DNA of 64,000 nt, taken from NCBI RefSeq assembly GCF_018918265.1, contig NZ_JAHLQC010000003.1:220524-284523 (forward strand). The letters run 5' to 3'. Positions 1 to 8,034 of the stretch are shown here, one piece after another. Made by a program: the position numbers and the translations under genes. The stretch's first letter is position 1; each line of letters opens with the position of its first letter. The notes below the pieces were generated by a model. It did no database searches, had not been told where the DNA came from, and saw nothing but the letters and a program-made list of their open reading frames with translations. This DNA is from Falcatimonas sp. MSJ-15. Lineage in GTDB: Bacteria > Bacillota > Clostridia > Lachnospirales > Lachnospiraceae.

Positions 1-1
1 G

Positions 2-472
2 TCAGTTCTACAGATACCACTTCCAACAGGAGTACCGGTTGTATTACAGACTTTTGCAGTAGCACTTACAGGTTATGTTCTAGGCGAGAAAAAGGGAACA
101 CTTGCAGTGTTATTATATGTACTTCTTGGAGCTGTAGGTCTTCCAGTATTCGCAGGGATGAGTGGTGGCTTTGAAGTTATAATAGGTAAGACAGGTGGAT
201 TCATATATGGATATATTGTATATGCATTCATGTGTGGTATCGGAAGCCACTTTAAGAATATTGTAATTCAGTATCTTCTTGGAGCAGTTGGTATGACAGT
301 ATGTTATATATGTGGTGTTGTACAGTTTAAGTTTGTTATGGGACTTAGTTGGGCTTTATCATTTTCTTATGCAGCAGCACCATTTATTATAAAGGATTTA
401 ATATTCCTTGCACTTGCACTTTTTGCAGCAATGGCAATTAAAAAAGGACTTAGAAAAGCTAATCTTTTATAA
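2..472 (+). CDS. bioY: BioY biotin ECF transporter S-component (5' truncated by window edge)
   Basis: Integral membrane substrate-binding subunit that captures biotin for the energy-coupling-factor transporter. The reading frame is open from base 2, so the true start lies upstream of the window. Visible residues include the family segments VPVVLQTFAVALTG near the start and LGAVGLPVFAG followed by a Gly-rich loop, then several hydrophobic helices and a Lys-rich C-terminus (KKGLRKANLL). The partial 156-residue product covers most of the roughly 180-residue family length. No ECF ATPase or EcfT gene is nearby, as usual for group II ECF systems. A rho-independent terminator follows about 140 bp downstream. 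Family assignment is firm; biotin specificity is from family knowledge. Confidence 0.93.
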   Translation, partial: SVLQIPLPTGVPVVLQTFAVALTGYVLGEKKGTLAVLLYVLLGAVGLPVFAGMSGGFEVIIGKTGGFIYGYIVYAFMCGIGSHFKNIVIQYLLGAVGMTVCYICGVVQFKFVMGLSWALSFSYAAAPFIIKDLIFLALALFAAMAIKKGLRKANLL

Positions 473-608
473 TATAATATTAATTATATAAAGACCACGA
501 CATCATATTATAAGCATATGTCTGCAAGGTAGTTTCAATGTATAGCAGTCAGATGATGTAAGATAGTAGTATCATAGAAAATATAAAAAATACCATAAAA
601 ATATAAGA

Positions 609-667
609 AAACAGGTTAATCATACTAATACAGTGAATTGTAGAGTGAGTGGTTAATCTGTTTTTTT
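609..667 (+). terminator. Rho-independent terminator downstream of bioY
   Basis: An imperfect inverted repeat (ACAGGTTAATCA pairing with TGGTTAATCTGT through G-U pairs) is followed by a run of seven T. It lies on the + strand downstream of bioY with no other gene between. Confidence 0.7.
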
Positions 668-673
668 ATAATT

Positions 674-817
674 TAAATTTATCTATTAATCCATCTAACT
701 TTCCCCGATTTTCAAGGCTTTGCAGCACTTGAAAATCTGATATACATGTCCTTTTCCCTTGTTTTTGTCCTTATGAGCAGCTTACAAGGGAAAGTTTTTG
801 TTATTCAGTTTTGATTG
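674..817 (-). repeat. Integrase 3'-flank, diverged copy of 42105-42238
   Basis: Read on the minus strand, this non-coding stretch closely matches the DNA just after the integrase fragment ending at 42101. Both hold AACTGAATAA, two CAAGGGAAA blocks and a GGGGAAAGTTA block in the same order. Together with the integrase fragments beside them the homology spans about 280 bp, in opposite orientation. It probably marks the end (att side) of two related integrated elements. Confidence 0.65.
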
Positions 818-955
818 TTAATTCAGTCCCACAACCTTATCTAAAAGTCTTGCCGAGTTTCGCTTGGCTTCTCTTGAACCGTGGGCGTAGACGTTCATGA
901 TAGTATGCACATCCGAGTGTCCTAAAAGCTCCTGCACATCCTTGGGCTCATGGGC
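818..955 (-). pseudogene. Tyrosine recombinase/integrase, C-terminal fragment
   Basis: The last 45 or so residues of a phage-type integrase remain. They include LGHSDV and the catalytic tyrosine context MNVYAHG, ending in ARLLDKVVGLN. The same C-terminus occurs at 41736-42101 (LGHSDV, MNVYAHA). The reading frame extends further upstream, but that part is unrelated to integrases: it is the antisense of another truncated gene, so the join near 955 is a deletion or recombination junction. All catalytic residues other than Tyr are missing, so the product cannot be active. Confidence 0.8.
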
Positions 956-956
956 G

Positions 957-1145
957 CTTGGACAATACGAAAAAGCATACACAAGAGCAATGTATAATGC
1001 GGTAAAAGCCGCAAATCCAGATTGGGAAATCGGGCAATCCTTTGATTCCAGTATCTTGAGCAGCGTGACGCGCAAATCTGTCGAGGCAAACTTGGTGCAG
1101 AGCGGAAACACCTTTATCACAAAAAGTATAGACTATTCTGTATAA
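957..1145 (+). pseudogene. 3' end of an unrecognised gene, truncated by the integrase scar
   Basis: A + strand frame of about 60 codons (containing AVKAANPDWEIGQ and ending ITKSIDYSV) runs into a TAA followed at once by a strong terminator hairpin. This is how a real gene end looks. Its 5' part is replaced at about 955 by the integrase fragment. I do not recognise the protein family. It could be the remains of the chromosomal gene that once lay here, or element cargo. Confidence 0.45.
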
Positions 1146-1147
1146 AC

Positions 1148-1190
1148 AACAGAGTACCCTGAGATTTATAATCTCAGAATACTCTGTTTT
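1148..1190 (+). terminator. Strong hairpin after the truncated gene
   Basis: AACAGAGTACCCTGAGAT pairs almost perfectly with ATCTCAGAATACTCTGTT around a short AT loop, followed by TTTTG. It sits 3 bp after the stop at 1145. Confidence 0.7.
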
Positions 1191-1250
1191 GAATTTACCA
1201 ATATTTCTAAACTTGCTTTTGCGTTCCCTGATAAAATGTATGCTCACTTG

Positions 1251-1529
1251 CTATAGATTAATAGTTATCTCTCTATATCCAACTACTGCGATTACTTTTT
1301 CACACTTTTTAATAAATGCAATGTTTTTCCTTTCATTTTCTAAATCACATACCACCATCATTATATTTTTATCTATTTTACAATCTTGTACATATCTTTC
1401 TACATAATAATCATTAGCAACATATCCCGCATCATCAATTCCATTATGAAAGATGTCTTCTAATTGTTTTAAATCTATCACGTTTTTTGATATATAAGAA
1501 AAAATATCTAACACCTTATATTTTTTCAT
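1251..1529 (-). CDS. Hypothetical protein, 92 aa
   Basis: A good ribosome site (GGAGGC, 6 bp before the ATG) supports this small minus-strand gene. The product is mixed charged and hydrophobic with no signal peptide or clear TM segment. A central MMVVCDLENERKN stretch and a C-terminal KVIAVVGYREI strand suggest an alpha/beta fold. I do not recognise the family. It lies upstream of the integrase scar and next to a secreted protein gene, in an accessory-looking stretch. Confidence 0.6.
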   Translation of the reverse strand: MKKYKVLDIFSYISKNVIDLKQLEDIFHNGIDDAGYVANDYYVERYVQDCKIDKNIMMVVCDLENERKNIAFIKKCEKVIAVVGYREITINL

Positions 1530-1658
1530 TTAAGCCTCCAACCAAGGGGATAATGCATTATGATTATCCCCTCATTCATATAAATGATATTACACATTTT
1601 AGTAATAAATAAAAGCATGTTACTTCTCATATTTTCATTATTTTACAGTGCTACTATT

Positions 1659-2246
1659 CTATCGCTTTACTACCTGCGATGTATTTGAAAAATATCCTGT
1701 TTCACCAGCTACGGTTGTTAAAACTACACCTGAGAATCCAACTCGCACTTTATCTTTATCCCCCGTATCTACATCATCTTTCAATGTACGGCTGGTATTC
1801 ATTGATCCATAAAGCGATTTACTAAACGAGTTACTATAGTAAGTTGTCGGAAACAAAATGCTTGTACTTTTTACATAAGCATTTCCTGCCACTGTACTCA
1901 TAGGTTCATCTGCAGAAATTGTAAAATATAACCGTCCTGTGTCATCATTCCAATCATTGAATCCCAAATGGAATATCGCCCATTCTAATTCTCCGTCGGA
2001 AGTAGCCATAGGCTGAGGAATCGCTGCAAGGTCTGTATCGTAAAAAATTGTCTGCTCAAATGTTCCATCTTCATTTTTTGTCAATACAACTGTTACTCCA
2101 TCCGACAATTGCTCTGGTGTAACTTCAATGTCATCAATCTCAATGACTTGACTCTCTGCAGCCATGGTTGATGTTGCAGGTGCAAGAGTGCCAAACATAA
2201 TAGCTACCGCACATAATGTTGATAGCAAAATTTTTTTAAGCTTCAT
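1659..2246 (-). CDS. Secreted protein of unknown function, 195 aa
   Basis: An N-terminal signal peptide is clear: basic MKLKK, a hydrophobic core (ILLSTLCAVAIMFG) and an Ala-rich cleavage zone (STMAAES). The mature part, about 165 residues, is acidic near its start, then Ser/Thr/Gly-rich beta-strand-like sequence with no cysteine. No catalytic motif is seen. GGAGGAAA precedes the ATG, and a TTGACA/TATGAT promoter lies about 120 bp upstream on the same strand. It is transcribed alone. The family is not recognised; an extracellular or surface-associated role follows only from the signal peptide. Confidence 0.75.
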   Translation of the reverse strand: MKLKKILLSTLCAVAIMFGTLAPATSTMAAESQVIEIDDIEVTPEQLSDGVTVVLTKNEDGTFEQTIFYDTDLAAIPQPMATSDGELEWAIFHLGFNDWNDDTGRLYFTISADEPMSTVAGNAYVKSTSILFPTTYYSNSFSKSLYGSMNTSRTLKDDVDTGDKDKVRVGFSGVVLTTVAGETGYFSNTSQVVKR

Positions 2247-2364
2247 AGTTAATTTCCTCCTTTTTAATGGATTCGTTACTAATTACTTGACCATAACAAA
2301 TATTTCTCATTATAATCACATATAAGTTTTTCATGCACATTCGTATAATAAAACTTACAAGAAA

Positions 2365-2393
2365 ATCATAACTATATTAAATGACATTGTCAA
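2365..2393 (-). promoter_or_regulatory. Sigma-A promoter for the secreted protein gene
   Basis: On the minus strand TTGACA (2393-2388), a 17-bp spacer and TATGAT (2370-2365) precede the ATG at 2246, giving an untranslated leader of roughly 110 nt. Confidence 0.6.
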
Positions 2394-2753
2394 TATCTAT
2401 TTACGCTTTTCCATTGCATTTTATGAGGAGTCGCTGCTTCAATATACAAGGAAAAAGGATATAACAATTATTAAATCCTAAAAATGAGGTCATTTCAGAA
2501 TTTAAATTTTTTTATTAAGGAGTAGTTTTAACATCTTTTAACGAAGATGAATTTAAGTTCTTCTTGCTGATAGTAGTAGGATAATCACTGATTTTTTACG
2601 CATATTTTACAAATATATTACTCTGATTTGATGTACAAATATATATATTATGTTAATATAAAAAACATGAAAATATATTAGAATGTATGATAAAAAATAG
2701 CTGTAAGGCTCTTACAATGGTATTATATGTGGGAACTTTTACAGTAAGAAAGA
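2394..2753. other. AT-rich intergenic region without a gene
   Basis: About 360 bp separates the divergent secreted-protein promoter from the PHP gene. It is very AT-rich and holds several weak -10-like hexamers near 2640-2670 that could serve the PHP gene. I see no ORF with a ribosome site and no convincing terminator. Confidence 0.4.
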
Positions 2754-2762
2754 GTGAGATAT

Positions 2763-4277
2763 ATGTATAAAAAAATGACACTTGATATTAACACAGAGAC
2801 AGGAATTATCAGAATGGAAACATTTCAGGTTCCAAAAGGAACAAAACGTCTTACAATAATGGTTGAAAAAGACAGAGAAGATCTTCTTGGTAATTTTATT
2901 ATGGTTATTGATAGTAAAAAAAGACTTCGTATGCAAAAGATGCTTGCGTATGGAACAATGACAATAGGAATATCACAAGAGGCAGCTACCACAACAGCGG
3001 GTGGTGTTCCGGGAGAGATATGTGAAGGAGAATGGATATTATATTATGGATGTATGTTTATGGATATCAAGAATTATACAGGTAGATTACCGGTTGCAAC
3101 TACAATTATAATAAGTGACGAAGAGACAGAACTTACAGAAGTAATCAATGGTGGGGCATGGATGACACCGGATGACCAATTTCATATTAATGATAAATTA
3201 TATGATTGGAATAAGAGATATTGTGATGATAGCAGATGGTACAAAGGCGATTTTCATGCACATTCAATTATGTCAGATGGTAAAGAAAGTATTGAAAATA
3301 TAATAAAAAAGGCAAAATATATGAATATGGATTACTATGTTCCAACAGAGCATAATCTGTATCATACAGGCTGGTGTAAGTGTGATATGCCTATAATACC
3401 GGGTGTTGAGATTACATCATATTCAGGTCATTATAATATATTTGGTGTTAAAGAAAGACCAGAGCTTCTAGAGGCGATGCTTTTATCAGACACAATAGAG
3501 AAGATGAATGCAATTAATATTATGATAATAGATGATCTATATGAAAAAGGTAATCTTATAAGTATTAATCATCCTTTTTTGCATATATGGCAGTGGCATA
3601 TAGATGTTGAACTTGAGAAGATATCAAGTCTTGAGATAATTAATGATCCAACTTATGAATATTCAAGAAAAGCCAATGACAAAGCAATTGATTTCTTGGA
3701 TTTTCTGTGGGCAGATGGACATATAATATATGGAATTGGTGGAAGCGATTCACATAATCTTATAGATGAGATATATGAAGGTGCAACAACACCATCTATA
3801 GCAGGCGATCCGGGAACTTATGTATATGCAGACGGATTGAGTGCGAATTCTATTCTTGACGGAGTGAGACATGGACATATGAATGTAACAAGATTTTGCG
3901 AAGTTATGCCAACAATAACAGGCAGGACAAGGGAATATCTTCCTGGTGACAGAATAGATGAAGATGAGATAGAGTATGTGCTTACAGTTAGTAATATCAA
4001 AGAGATACCGGTTATCTATAGAATCAGCAATGATATAGATGGAAGAGTAAGAAAAGATATGATTACAGATGTTAGATATGATGATAATGCCAAGACATAT
4101 ACAATTATAGAAAAGATTACTATGCCACAGGATGGATGGTATTATGTAAGATATGAAGTAAGGACAGAGCATGACGAATTCAGAGCATATATTAATCCAA
4201 TATTTAGAGGTAATAAAGAAGTAGAATATAAGACATTTAATAAAGCAAAGAAAGTATGGGAAGAGACATGGCAATAA
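2763..4277 (+). CDS. PHP-domain metallo-hydrolase (CehA/McbA-like), about 504 aa
   Basis: Probable cytoplasmic metal-dependent phosphoesterase. An N-terminal beta-rich domain of about 155 residues precedes a PHP domain that opens with KGDFHAHSIMSDG. Further metal-ligand motifs follow in order: PTEHN, PGVEIT, SINHP and GGSDSH. A C-terminal beta-sandwich-like region of about 130 residues follows. This layout matches the CehA/McbA-type PHP hydrolases. The ATG at 2763 is preferred because AGAAAGAG lies 8 bp before it; a GTG at 2754 in the same frame is possible. The HAD phosphatase gene overlaps its 3' end, so the two are probably co-translated. The substrate is unknown. Confidence 0.8.
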   Translation: MYKKMTLDINTETGIIRMETFQVPKGTKRLTIMVEKDREDLLGNFIMVIDSKKRLRMQKMLAYGTMTIGISQEAATTTAGGVPGEICEGEWILYYGCMFMDIKNYTGRLPVATTIIISDEETELTEVINGGAWMTPDDQFHINDKLYDWNKRYCDDSRWYKGDFHAHSIMSDGKESIENIIKKAKYMNMDYYVPTEHNLYHTGWCKCDMPIIPGVEITSYSGHYNIFGVKERPELLEAMLLSDTIEKMNAINIMIIDDLYEKGNLISINHPFLHIWQWHIDVELEKISSLEIINDPTYEYSRKANDKAIDFLDFLWADGHIIYGIGGSDSHNLIDEIYEGATTPSIAGDPGTYVYADGLSANSILDGVRHGHMNVTRFCEVMPTITGRTREYLPGDRIDEDEIEYVLTVSNIKEIPVIYRISNDIDGRVRKDMITDVRYDDNAKTYTIIEKITMPQDGWYYVRYEVRTEHDEFRAYINPIFRGNKEVEYKTFNKAKKVWEETWQ

Positions 4278-4999
4278 GAGGAATTATGTTTGATAAGGAT
4301 GGAACACTCCTTGATTTTAATAGATTGTGGATTGATATTACAAACATTGTTGTAGCGAATATCTGCGACAGATATCTAAGTTCTGAATCAATATATAGTG
4401 TAGATATGCTTACACAGAGGATAAAGACAGAACTTGGAATTAATAATGAAGAGATAAGATATGACTCTCCACTTGCATATATGACATACAAAGAGATGGC
4501 AGGAGTAGTATATGATAATATCAGTGAATTAATAACAGATACTAAAGAACAATTTGAGCAGATATTTGAACAGGAATATAATAGAGCATTTAGTACTATG
4601 GAATTTGATTGTATTCCAACATGTAATATAATACATCTTTTTGATATATTAAAAGACAGAAATATAAGGATTGGGCTTGCAACTGCAGACAATAAGAATA
4701 ATACAGAAAAATGTCTTAAAAAGATGCATATATATGAATATTTTGATTATATTGGATGCGATGATAGCACTGTAAGACCAAAGCCATGTGCAGATATGTT
4801 TGATATTTTTTGTGAAAAATATAATCTGAAAAGTGATGAAGTGATTATATGTGGCGATACAGTTAACGATATGATATTTGCGGGGAATTGCAAAGCACAT
4901 TCAGCCGGAGTATTATGTGGGTTGACAGAATATGAAGATATGTGCGGCAAAGCAGAATATATAATCGATAATCCGGAAAAACTAATAGATATAATATAA
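4256..4999 (+). CDS. HAD-superfamily phosphatase (Gph/PGP-like)
   Basis: Haloacid-dehalogenase-fold hydrolase of 247 aa, probably a small-molecule phosphatase. Motif I is FDKDGTLL, motif II is the T of GLATAD, motif III the Lys of RPKPCADMF, and motif IV GDTVNDM. A helical cap domain lies between motifs I and II, as in phosphoglycolate phosphatase relatives. The reading frame overlaps the PHP gene by 22 bp; an in-frame ATG at 4268 could be the start instead. Pairing with a PHP phosphoesterase suggests a shared phosphorylated substrate, which is inference. Its stop codon lies exactly where a 67-bp direct repeat begins. Confidence 0.85.
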   Translation: MGRDMAIRGIMFDKDGTLLDFNRLWIDITNIVVANICDRYLSSESIYSVDMLTQRIKTELGINNEEIRYDSPLAYMTYKEMAGVVYDNISELITDTKEQFEQIFEQEYNRAFSTMEFDCIPTCNIIHLFDILKDRNIRIGLATADNKNNTEKCLKKMHIYEYFDYIGCDDSTVRPKPCADMFDIFCEKYNLKSDEVIICGDTVNDMIFAGNCKAHSAGVLCGLTEYEDMCGKAEYIIDNPEKLIDII

Positions 5000-5065
5000 G
5001 AATTCTTCAAAAATAATTATACTTTTAATATTTGTTAATATAAGAATATACTTCCATTAAATTTT
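4999..5065. repeat. 67-bp direct repeat, left copy
   Basis: Matches 6951-7017 in the same orientation at 64 of 67 positions by eye. The two copies bracket 1.9 kb holding a toxin-antitoxin operon and gene debris. The left copy starts at the last base of the HAD stop codon. Confidence 0.85.
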
Positions 5066-5180
5066 TTCGCTTTTCCAGTTTCAGGATCATTGAATTTATA
5101 CTCAAAATCATCAACACATTCCTTAATGCGATACATAACTTCACCACTGACATTTTAACATCACGATAATCATTTGGAAG
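5030..5180 (-). pseudogene. 3' fragment of an unknown gene
   Basis: Minus-strand frame reading MYRIKECVDDFEYKF, then a short Asp-Pro/Gly-Lys loop and a final FNGSIFLY, with stop inside the left direct repeat. There is no start or ribosome site. The codon pattern looks like a genuine gene end, but the family is not recognised. Confidence 0.35.
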
Positions 5181-5201
5181 AAGTACTTATGTTTTCTCAA
5201 C

Positions 5202-5227
5202 GTCAGAAATCTGTCTGACTTTTTTTG
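5202..5227 (+). terminator. Short terminator
   Basis: GTCAGA/TCTGAC stem with a 6-nt loop followed by TTTTTTTG on the + strand, in gene debris between the direct repeats. Confidence 0.5.
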
Positions 5228-5295
5228 AACAACAAAAAAAACAGCATTTATGGCGACTTGCCGAAAAATAATATATGATTAATTCTCAAAGATAT

Positions 5296-5403
5296 ATGGT
5301 GCTAAATCCTAAAGACGGGACATGGAGAAAACATGATTTAGAAGAAGATTATTTTACTCTCTTGATGGATCAAGAGGGTTTTTCTGTTGTGAAACAAAAA
5401 TGA
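5296..5403 (+). pseudogene. Gene remnant or small ORF, 35 codons
   Basis: Reads MVLNPKDGTWRKHDLEEDY and ends SVVKQK before TGA. It has no good ribosome site, and in-frame sequence starts only 7 codons upstream. A terminator-like hairpin (5356-5384) lies inside it, so it is more likely residual gene 3' DNA than a working gene. Confidence 0.3.
5356..5384 (+). terminator. Terminator ahead of the toxin-antitoxin promoter
   Basis: ACTCTCTTGAT and ATCAAGAGGGT form a near-perfect stem with a GG loop, followed by TTTTTC. It would insulate the promoter at 5414. Confidence 0.55.
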
Positions 5404-5413
5404 TGATAGGATA

Positions 5414-5441
5414 TTGACAAAAAACAATCATGATGTATAAT
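5414..5441 (+). promoter_or_regulatory. Promoter of the MqsRA/Panacea-type operon
   Basis: Consensus TTGACA (5414-5419), 16-bp spacer and consensus TATAAT (5436-5441), about 45 bp before the first gene. It is the best consensus promoter in this part of the window. Confidence 0.75.
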
Positions 5442-5485
5442 GGTGATAGAAAAAGATAAAAAAGCAATCATTCAAGAAGGAGGAG

Positions 5486-5881
5486 ATGCATATATTTGAT
5501 ATTACATTAAATGAGATTGATGTATACCTGACAGAGGTAAAAGATGCAATTCAAAAAAACCATTATAGAATTGAACTCAATTCTCACAGACAAGATAATA
5601 GAGATTTATTTTTAAACTATGTACTTGACGAAATGATGGCAAAAGATATTTTGCTAGGACTAACGGCGACAGATTTTTCTGAGGTATTGCAAAATGAACA
5701 TAGAGGATATGAACATGAGCTGTTGTACGTCTTTGGCAAAGATGTAGAACTTTTAGAAAGAATGGGTAACACTAAAAAGACAGTGTCCTTGTATATAAAA
5801 TTTAACAAGACGGATAACTGTTATGTGATTGTGGTTTCCTTGCATGAACAGAAATATCCGATAAGTTACTATTTTAAATAG
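5486..5881 (+). CDS. Putative MqsR-like toxin of a type II toxin-antitoxin pair
   Basis: A 131-aa soluble protein directly preceding an MqsA-like antitoxin gene. Its C-terminal half (HELLYVFGKD, then VSLYIKFN, then VIVVSLHEQ) resembles the MqsR/RelE-fold end, where an aromatic-Gly strand is followed by an IYIKL strand and a VISFHE strand. Toxin-first gene order also matches mqsRA. The predicted activity, mRNA cleavage, is from the family and is not shown by a catalytic residue I can name here. AGGAGG lies 3 bp before the ATG; 23 bp separate it from the antitoxin gene. The pair has its own promoter and lies between 67-bp direct repeats, consistent with recent acquisition. Resemblance is moderate. 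Confidence 0.55.
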   Translation: MHIFDITLNEIDVYLTEVKDAIQKNHYRIELNSHRQDNRDLFLNYVLDEMMAKDILLGLTATDFSEVLQNEHRGYEHELLYVFGKDVELLERMGNTKKTVSLYIKFNKTDNCYVIVVSLHEQKYPISYYFK

Positions 5882-5904
5882 TAATCTGATAAGGAGGAAA
5901 TATC

Positions 5905-6906
5905 ATGGCTGAGAAAGAAAGATTTGATTTTTGCACAGAGTGCAGAAAAGAAACTGAGTACACTTTGCAAAAACGAAACATTGTAAAAACGATTAAAGAT
6001 GTAGAGTATACATTTAGCATTACAGTTGCATTATGTAATGAGTGCGGAGAAGAAGTGAGCCTTCCTGGACTGATTGATAAAAATATTCAGGAAGTCGACG
6101 AACAGTATAGGGCCTATGAAGGGATTGTTTCGGTAGGTGATATTGAAAAGCTCATGAAAATTTATAAGATTGGAAAGGCACCTTTATCATTGGCGCTCGG
6201 ATTTGGAGAGGTGACTATTACGAGATATCTTTCTGGTCAGATACCGTCGAAAGAATATTCTGATATCATGAAGATGGCATTATCATCTCCAACTTTTATG
6301 AAAGAAAAATTGCAGGAGAATAAGGAAAAAATTGCATCTGCAGCTTATAATAAAGCAATGGATGCCGCAGTGCAATTAGAAACATTATTTTCGGTTTCAG
6401 ATAAGATGTTGAGGGTAATTGCGTATGTGTTTGAGAAACTGGAAGAGGTAACGCCTCTTATGCTCCAGAAATTACTTTATTTTATTCAGGGAGAATCCTA
6501 TGTTTTGAATGGTAAACCAATGTTTTGTGAAAATTGTCAGGCTTGGATTCATGGGCCAGTGTATCCCGAGGTTTATTATATGTTTAGCGATTTTAAATAT
6601 AACCCGATTGAAGATGCACGTTTTGCAATATTTAAAGGTGCAGAAGATGAGTTGACAAAAGAAGAACAAAAAGTAGTTGATTTGGTTGTCAATACTTTCG
6701 GTGAGTATGGCGGAAAAATGCTGGAAAGAATCACACATGAAGAAACACCATGGAAGTTTGCACGAAAAGGATATGCAGACAACATTCCATCGCATGAAAC
6801 AATTACAATGGAAAGCATAGAAAACTATTATACTGAAAAAAATAAAGAATATGATTTTACTGCTGAAGATGGTCTAAAACAATATATCAGAGATATTCTT
6901 CAATAA
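5905..6906 (+). CDS. MqsA-like zinc/HTH antitoxin fused to a Panacea (DUF4065) domain
   Basis: 333 aa in three parts. Residues 1-60 form a zinc site with two CxxC pairs (CTEC, CNEC) as in MqsA. Residues about 65-150 form a helix-turn-helix region (APLSLALGFGEVTITRYLSG). Residues about 165-330 form a Panacea/DUF4065 domain (TPLMLQKLLYFIQGES, AWIHGPVYPEVY, HEETPW). The HTH probably represses the operon promoter at 5414, and the Panacea domain is the likely toxin-binding module, as described for PanA antitoxins. Start chosen from GGAGGAAA 6 bp upstream. A second Panacea gene lies at 57003. Confidence 0.85.
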   Translation: MAEKERFDFCTECRKETEYTLQKRNIVKTIKDVEYTFSITVALCNECGEEVSLPGLIDKNIQEVDEQYRAYEGIVSVGDIEKLMKIYKIGKAPLSLALGFGEVTITRYLSGQIPSKEYSDIMKMALSSPTFMKEKLQENKEKIASAAYNKAMDAAVQLETLFSVSDKMLRVIAYVFEKLEEVTPLMLQKLLYFIQGESYVLNGKPMFCENCQAWIHGPVYPEVYYMFSDFKYNPIEDARFAIFKGAEDELTKEEQKVVDLVVNTFGEYGGKMLERITHEETPWKFARKGYADNIPSHETITMESIENYYTEKNKEYDFTAEDGLKQYIRDILQ

Positions 6907-6950
6907 GTATGCTTAGGCATTCAATGACCACGTTCAGGATCGTAAAAACT

Positions 6951-7017
6951 AGAATCCTTCAAAAATAAGTATACCTTTAATATTTGTTAATATAAGAATA
7001 TACTTCCATTAAATTTT
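6951..7017. repeat. 67-bp direct repeat, right copy
   Basis: Partner of 4999-5065, with three mismatches by eye. It begins 45 bp after the antitoxin stop. Confidence 0.85.
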
Positions 7018-7069
7018 ACTTTTAATATACACCAAAAAAGTATATACTAATAAAGGTATAATTAATGTA

Positions 7070-7219
7070 ATTTCGGAATTTTCTTTAAACAAATAATTCT
7101 GGATATATTTCCGATATGCTGTTTCCATTTTCTCGTCGTGCACACCGTGTACGCACTGCGAAAATGTTATTGCATATCAAAAATTTATCTCAGAATTCTT
7201 CATTTAGAAGATTCCGAGA
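7070..7219. repeat. 150-nt imperfect palindrome upstream of lgt
   Basis: The left arm (TTTCGGAATTTTCT ... CCGATATGC) pairs with the right arm (GCATATC ... GAAGATTCCGAGA) over most of its length. The inner part pairs CATTTTCTCGTCGTGCAC with GTGTACGCACTGCGAAAATG. As RNA it would fold into one long rod. Its core differs from the three-copy palindrome family at 27.5-31 kb. No T-run follows, so it is not a simple terminator. Confidence 0.7.
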
Positions 7220-7246
7220 GTACATATTAAAAACAGGAGGAATAAA

Positions 7247-8029
7247 ATGAGATACATATTATTTAGTATAGGTTCACTTCATATATACAGCTATGGTCTT
7301 ATGATTGCTATTGGCGTTATATGTGCATTTTTTATATCAGATAAGAGAGCTAACAAGTATGGTCTTGACAGCGATGTTGTATTCAGACTTGGCATGATGG
7401 CATTAGTATGTGGAATGCTTGGTGCAAAACTTCTCTATGTGATAATCAACTTTAAGTCGATAATTGAGACTGGAGATATTAAGGGAGCAATAACAGAAGG
7501 ATTTGTAGTATATGGCGGAATAATAGGAGGAGTAGTCGGATGCTACATATATTGTAAAGTTAAGAAATACAGCCTTTCAGGATATTTTGACCTTATAATA
7601 CCGACAGTTGCACTTGCACAGGGATTTGGAAGAATTGGATGTTTCCTTGCAGGATGCTGTTATGGAGAAGAGACAACACATGCATTTAGTGTTACGTTTA
7701 AGAGTTCACCATATGCACCTAATGGAGTGAAATTAATTCCAACACAGCTTATATCAAGTGCAGCAGACTTTATTAACTTTGGAATACTTATATTAGTAGC
7801 GGCTAAATTTAGAAAAAAGAACAAAAAGGGACTTATTACATCAATATATCTTATTAATTACAGCATTGGAAGATTTATAATAGAATTCTTCAGAGGCGAT
7901 ATTGAAAGAGGTAATGTAGGTGTATTGTCAACATCACAATTTATAGCAATATTTATACTTGCAGGTGGAATAGCACTTCTTGTATATGCACTAAGACACA
8001 ATAAAAAAGAAGAAGCTGCACTTAATTAA
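7247..8029 (+). CDS. lgt: Phosphatidylglycerol--prolipoprotein diacylglyceryl transferase
   Basis: Membrane enzyme that moves a diacylglyceryl group from phosphatidylglycerol to the lipobox cysteine of prolipoproteins. The 260-aa product has about seven TM segments. Family motifs are seen: SYGLMIAIGV near the N-terminus, the Lgt signature region GFGRIGCFLAGCCYG with its essential Arg and Gly residues, and SIGRFIIEFFRGD near the C-terminus. GGAGGAAT precedes the ATG. It is a single gene, followed by a long dyad at 8035-8115. Length and motifs fit functional Lgt. Confidence 0.96.
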   Translation: MRYILFSIGSLHIYSYGLMIAIGVICAFFISDKRANKYGLDSDVVFRLGMMALVCGMLGAKLLYVIINFKSIIETGDIKGAITEGFVVYGGIIGGVVGCYIYCKVKKYSLSGYFDLIIPTVALAQGFGRIGCFLAGCCYGEETTHAFSVTFKSSPYAPNGVKLIPTQLISSAADFINFGILILVAAKFRKKNKKGLITSIYLINYSIGRFIIEFFRGDIERGNVGVLSTSQFIAIFILAGGIALLVYALRHNKKEEAALN

Positions 8030-8034
8030 TTATA

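Noticed and set aside
818..1120. Intact 100-aa minus-strand protein
   Set aside because: Only the last 45 residues are integrase; the rest is antisense to another gene fragment, so it is a chance in-frame fusion at a deletion join.
5281..5403. Extra small gene as a third toxin-antitoxin component
   Set aside because: No ribosome site, a terminator hairpin inside the frame, and the promoter of the pair lies downstream of it.
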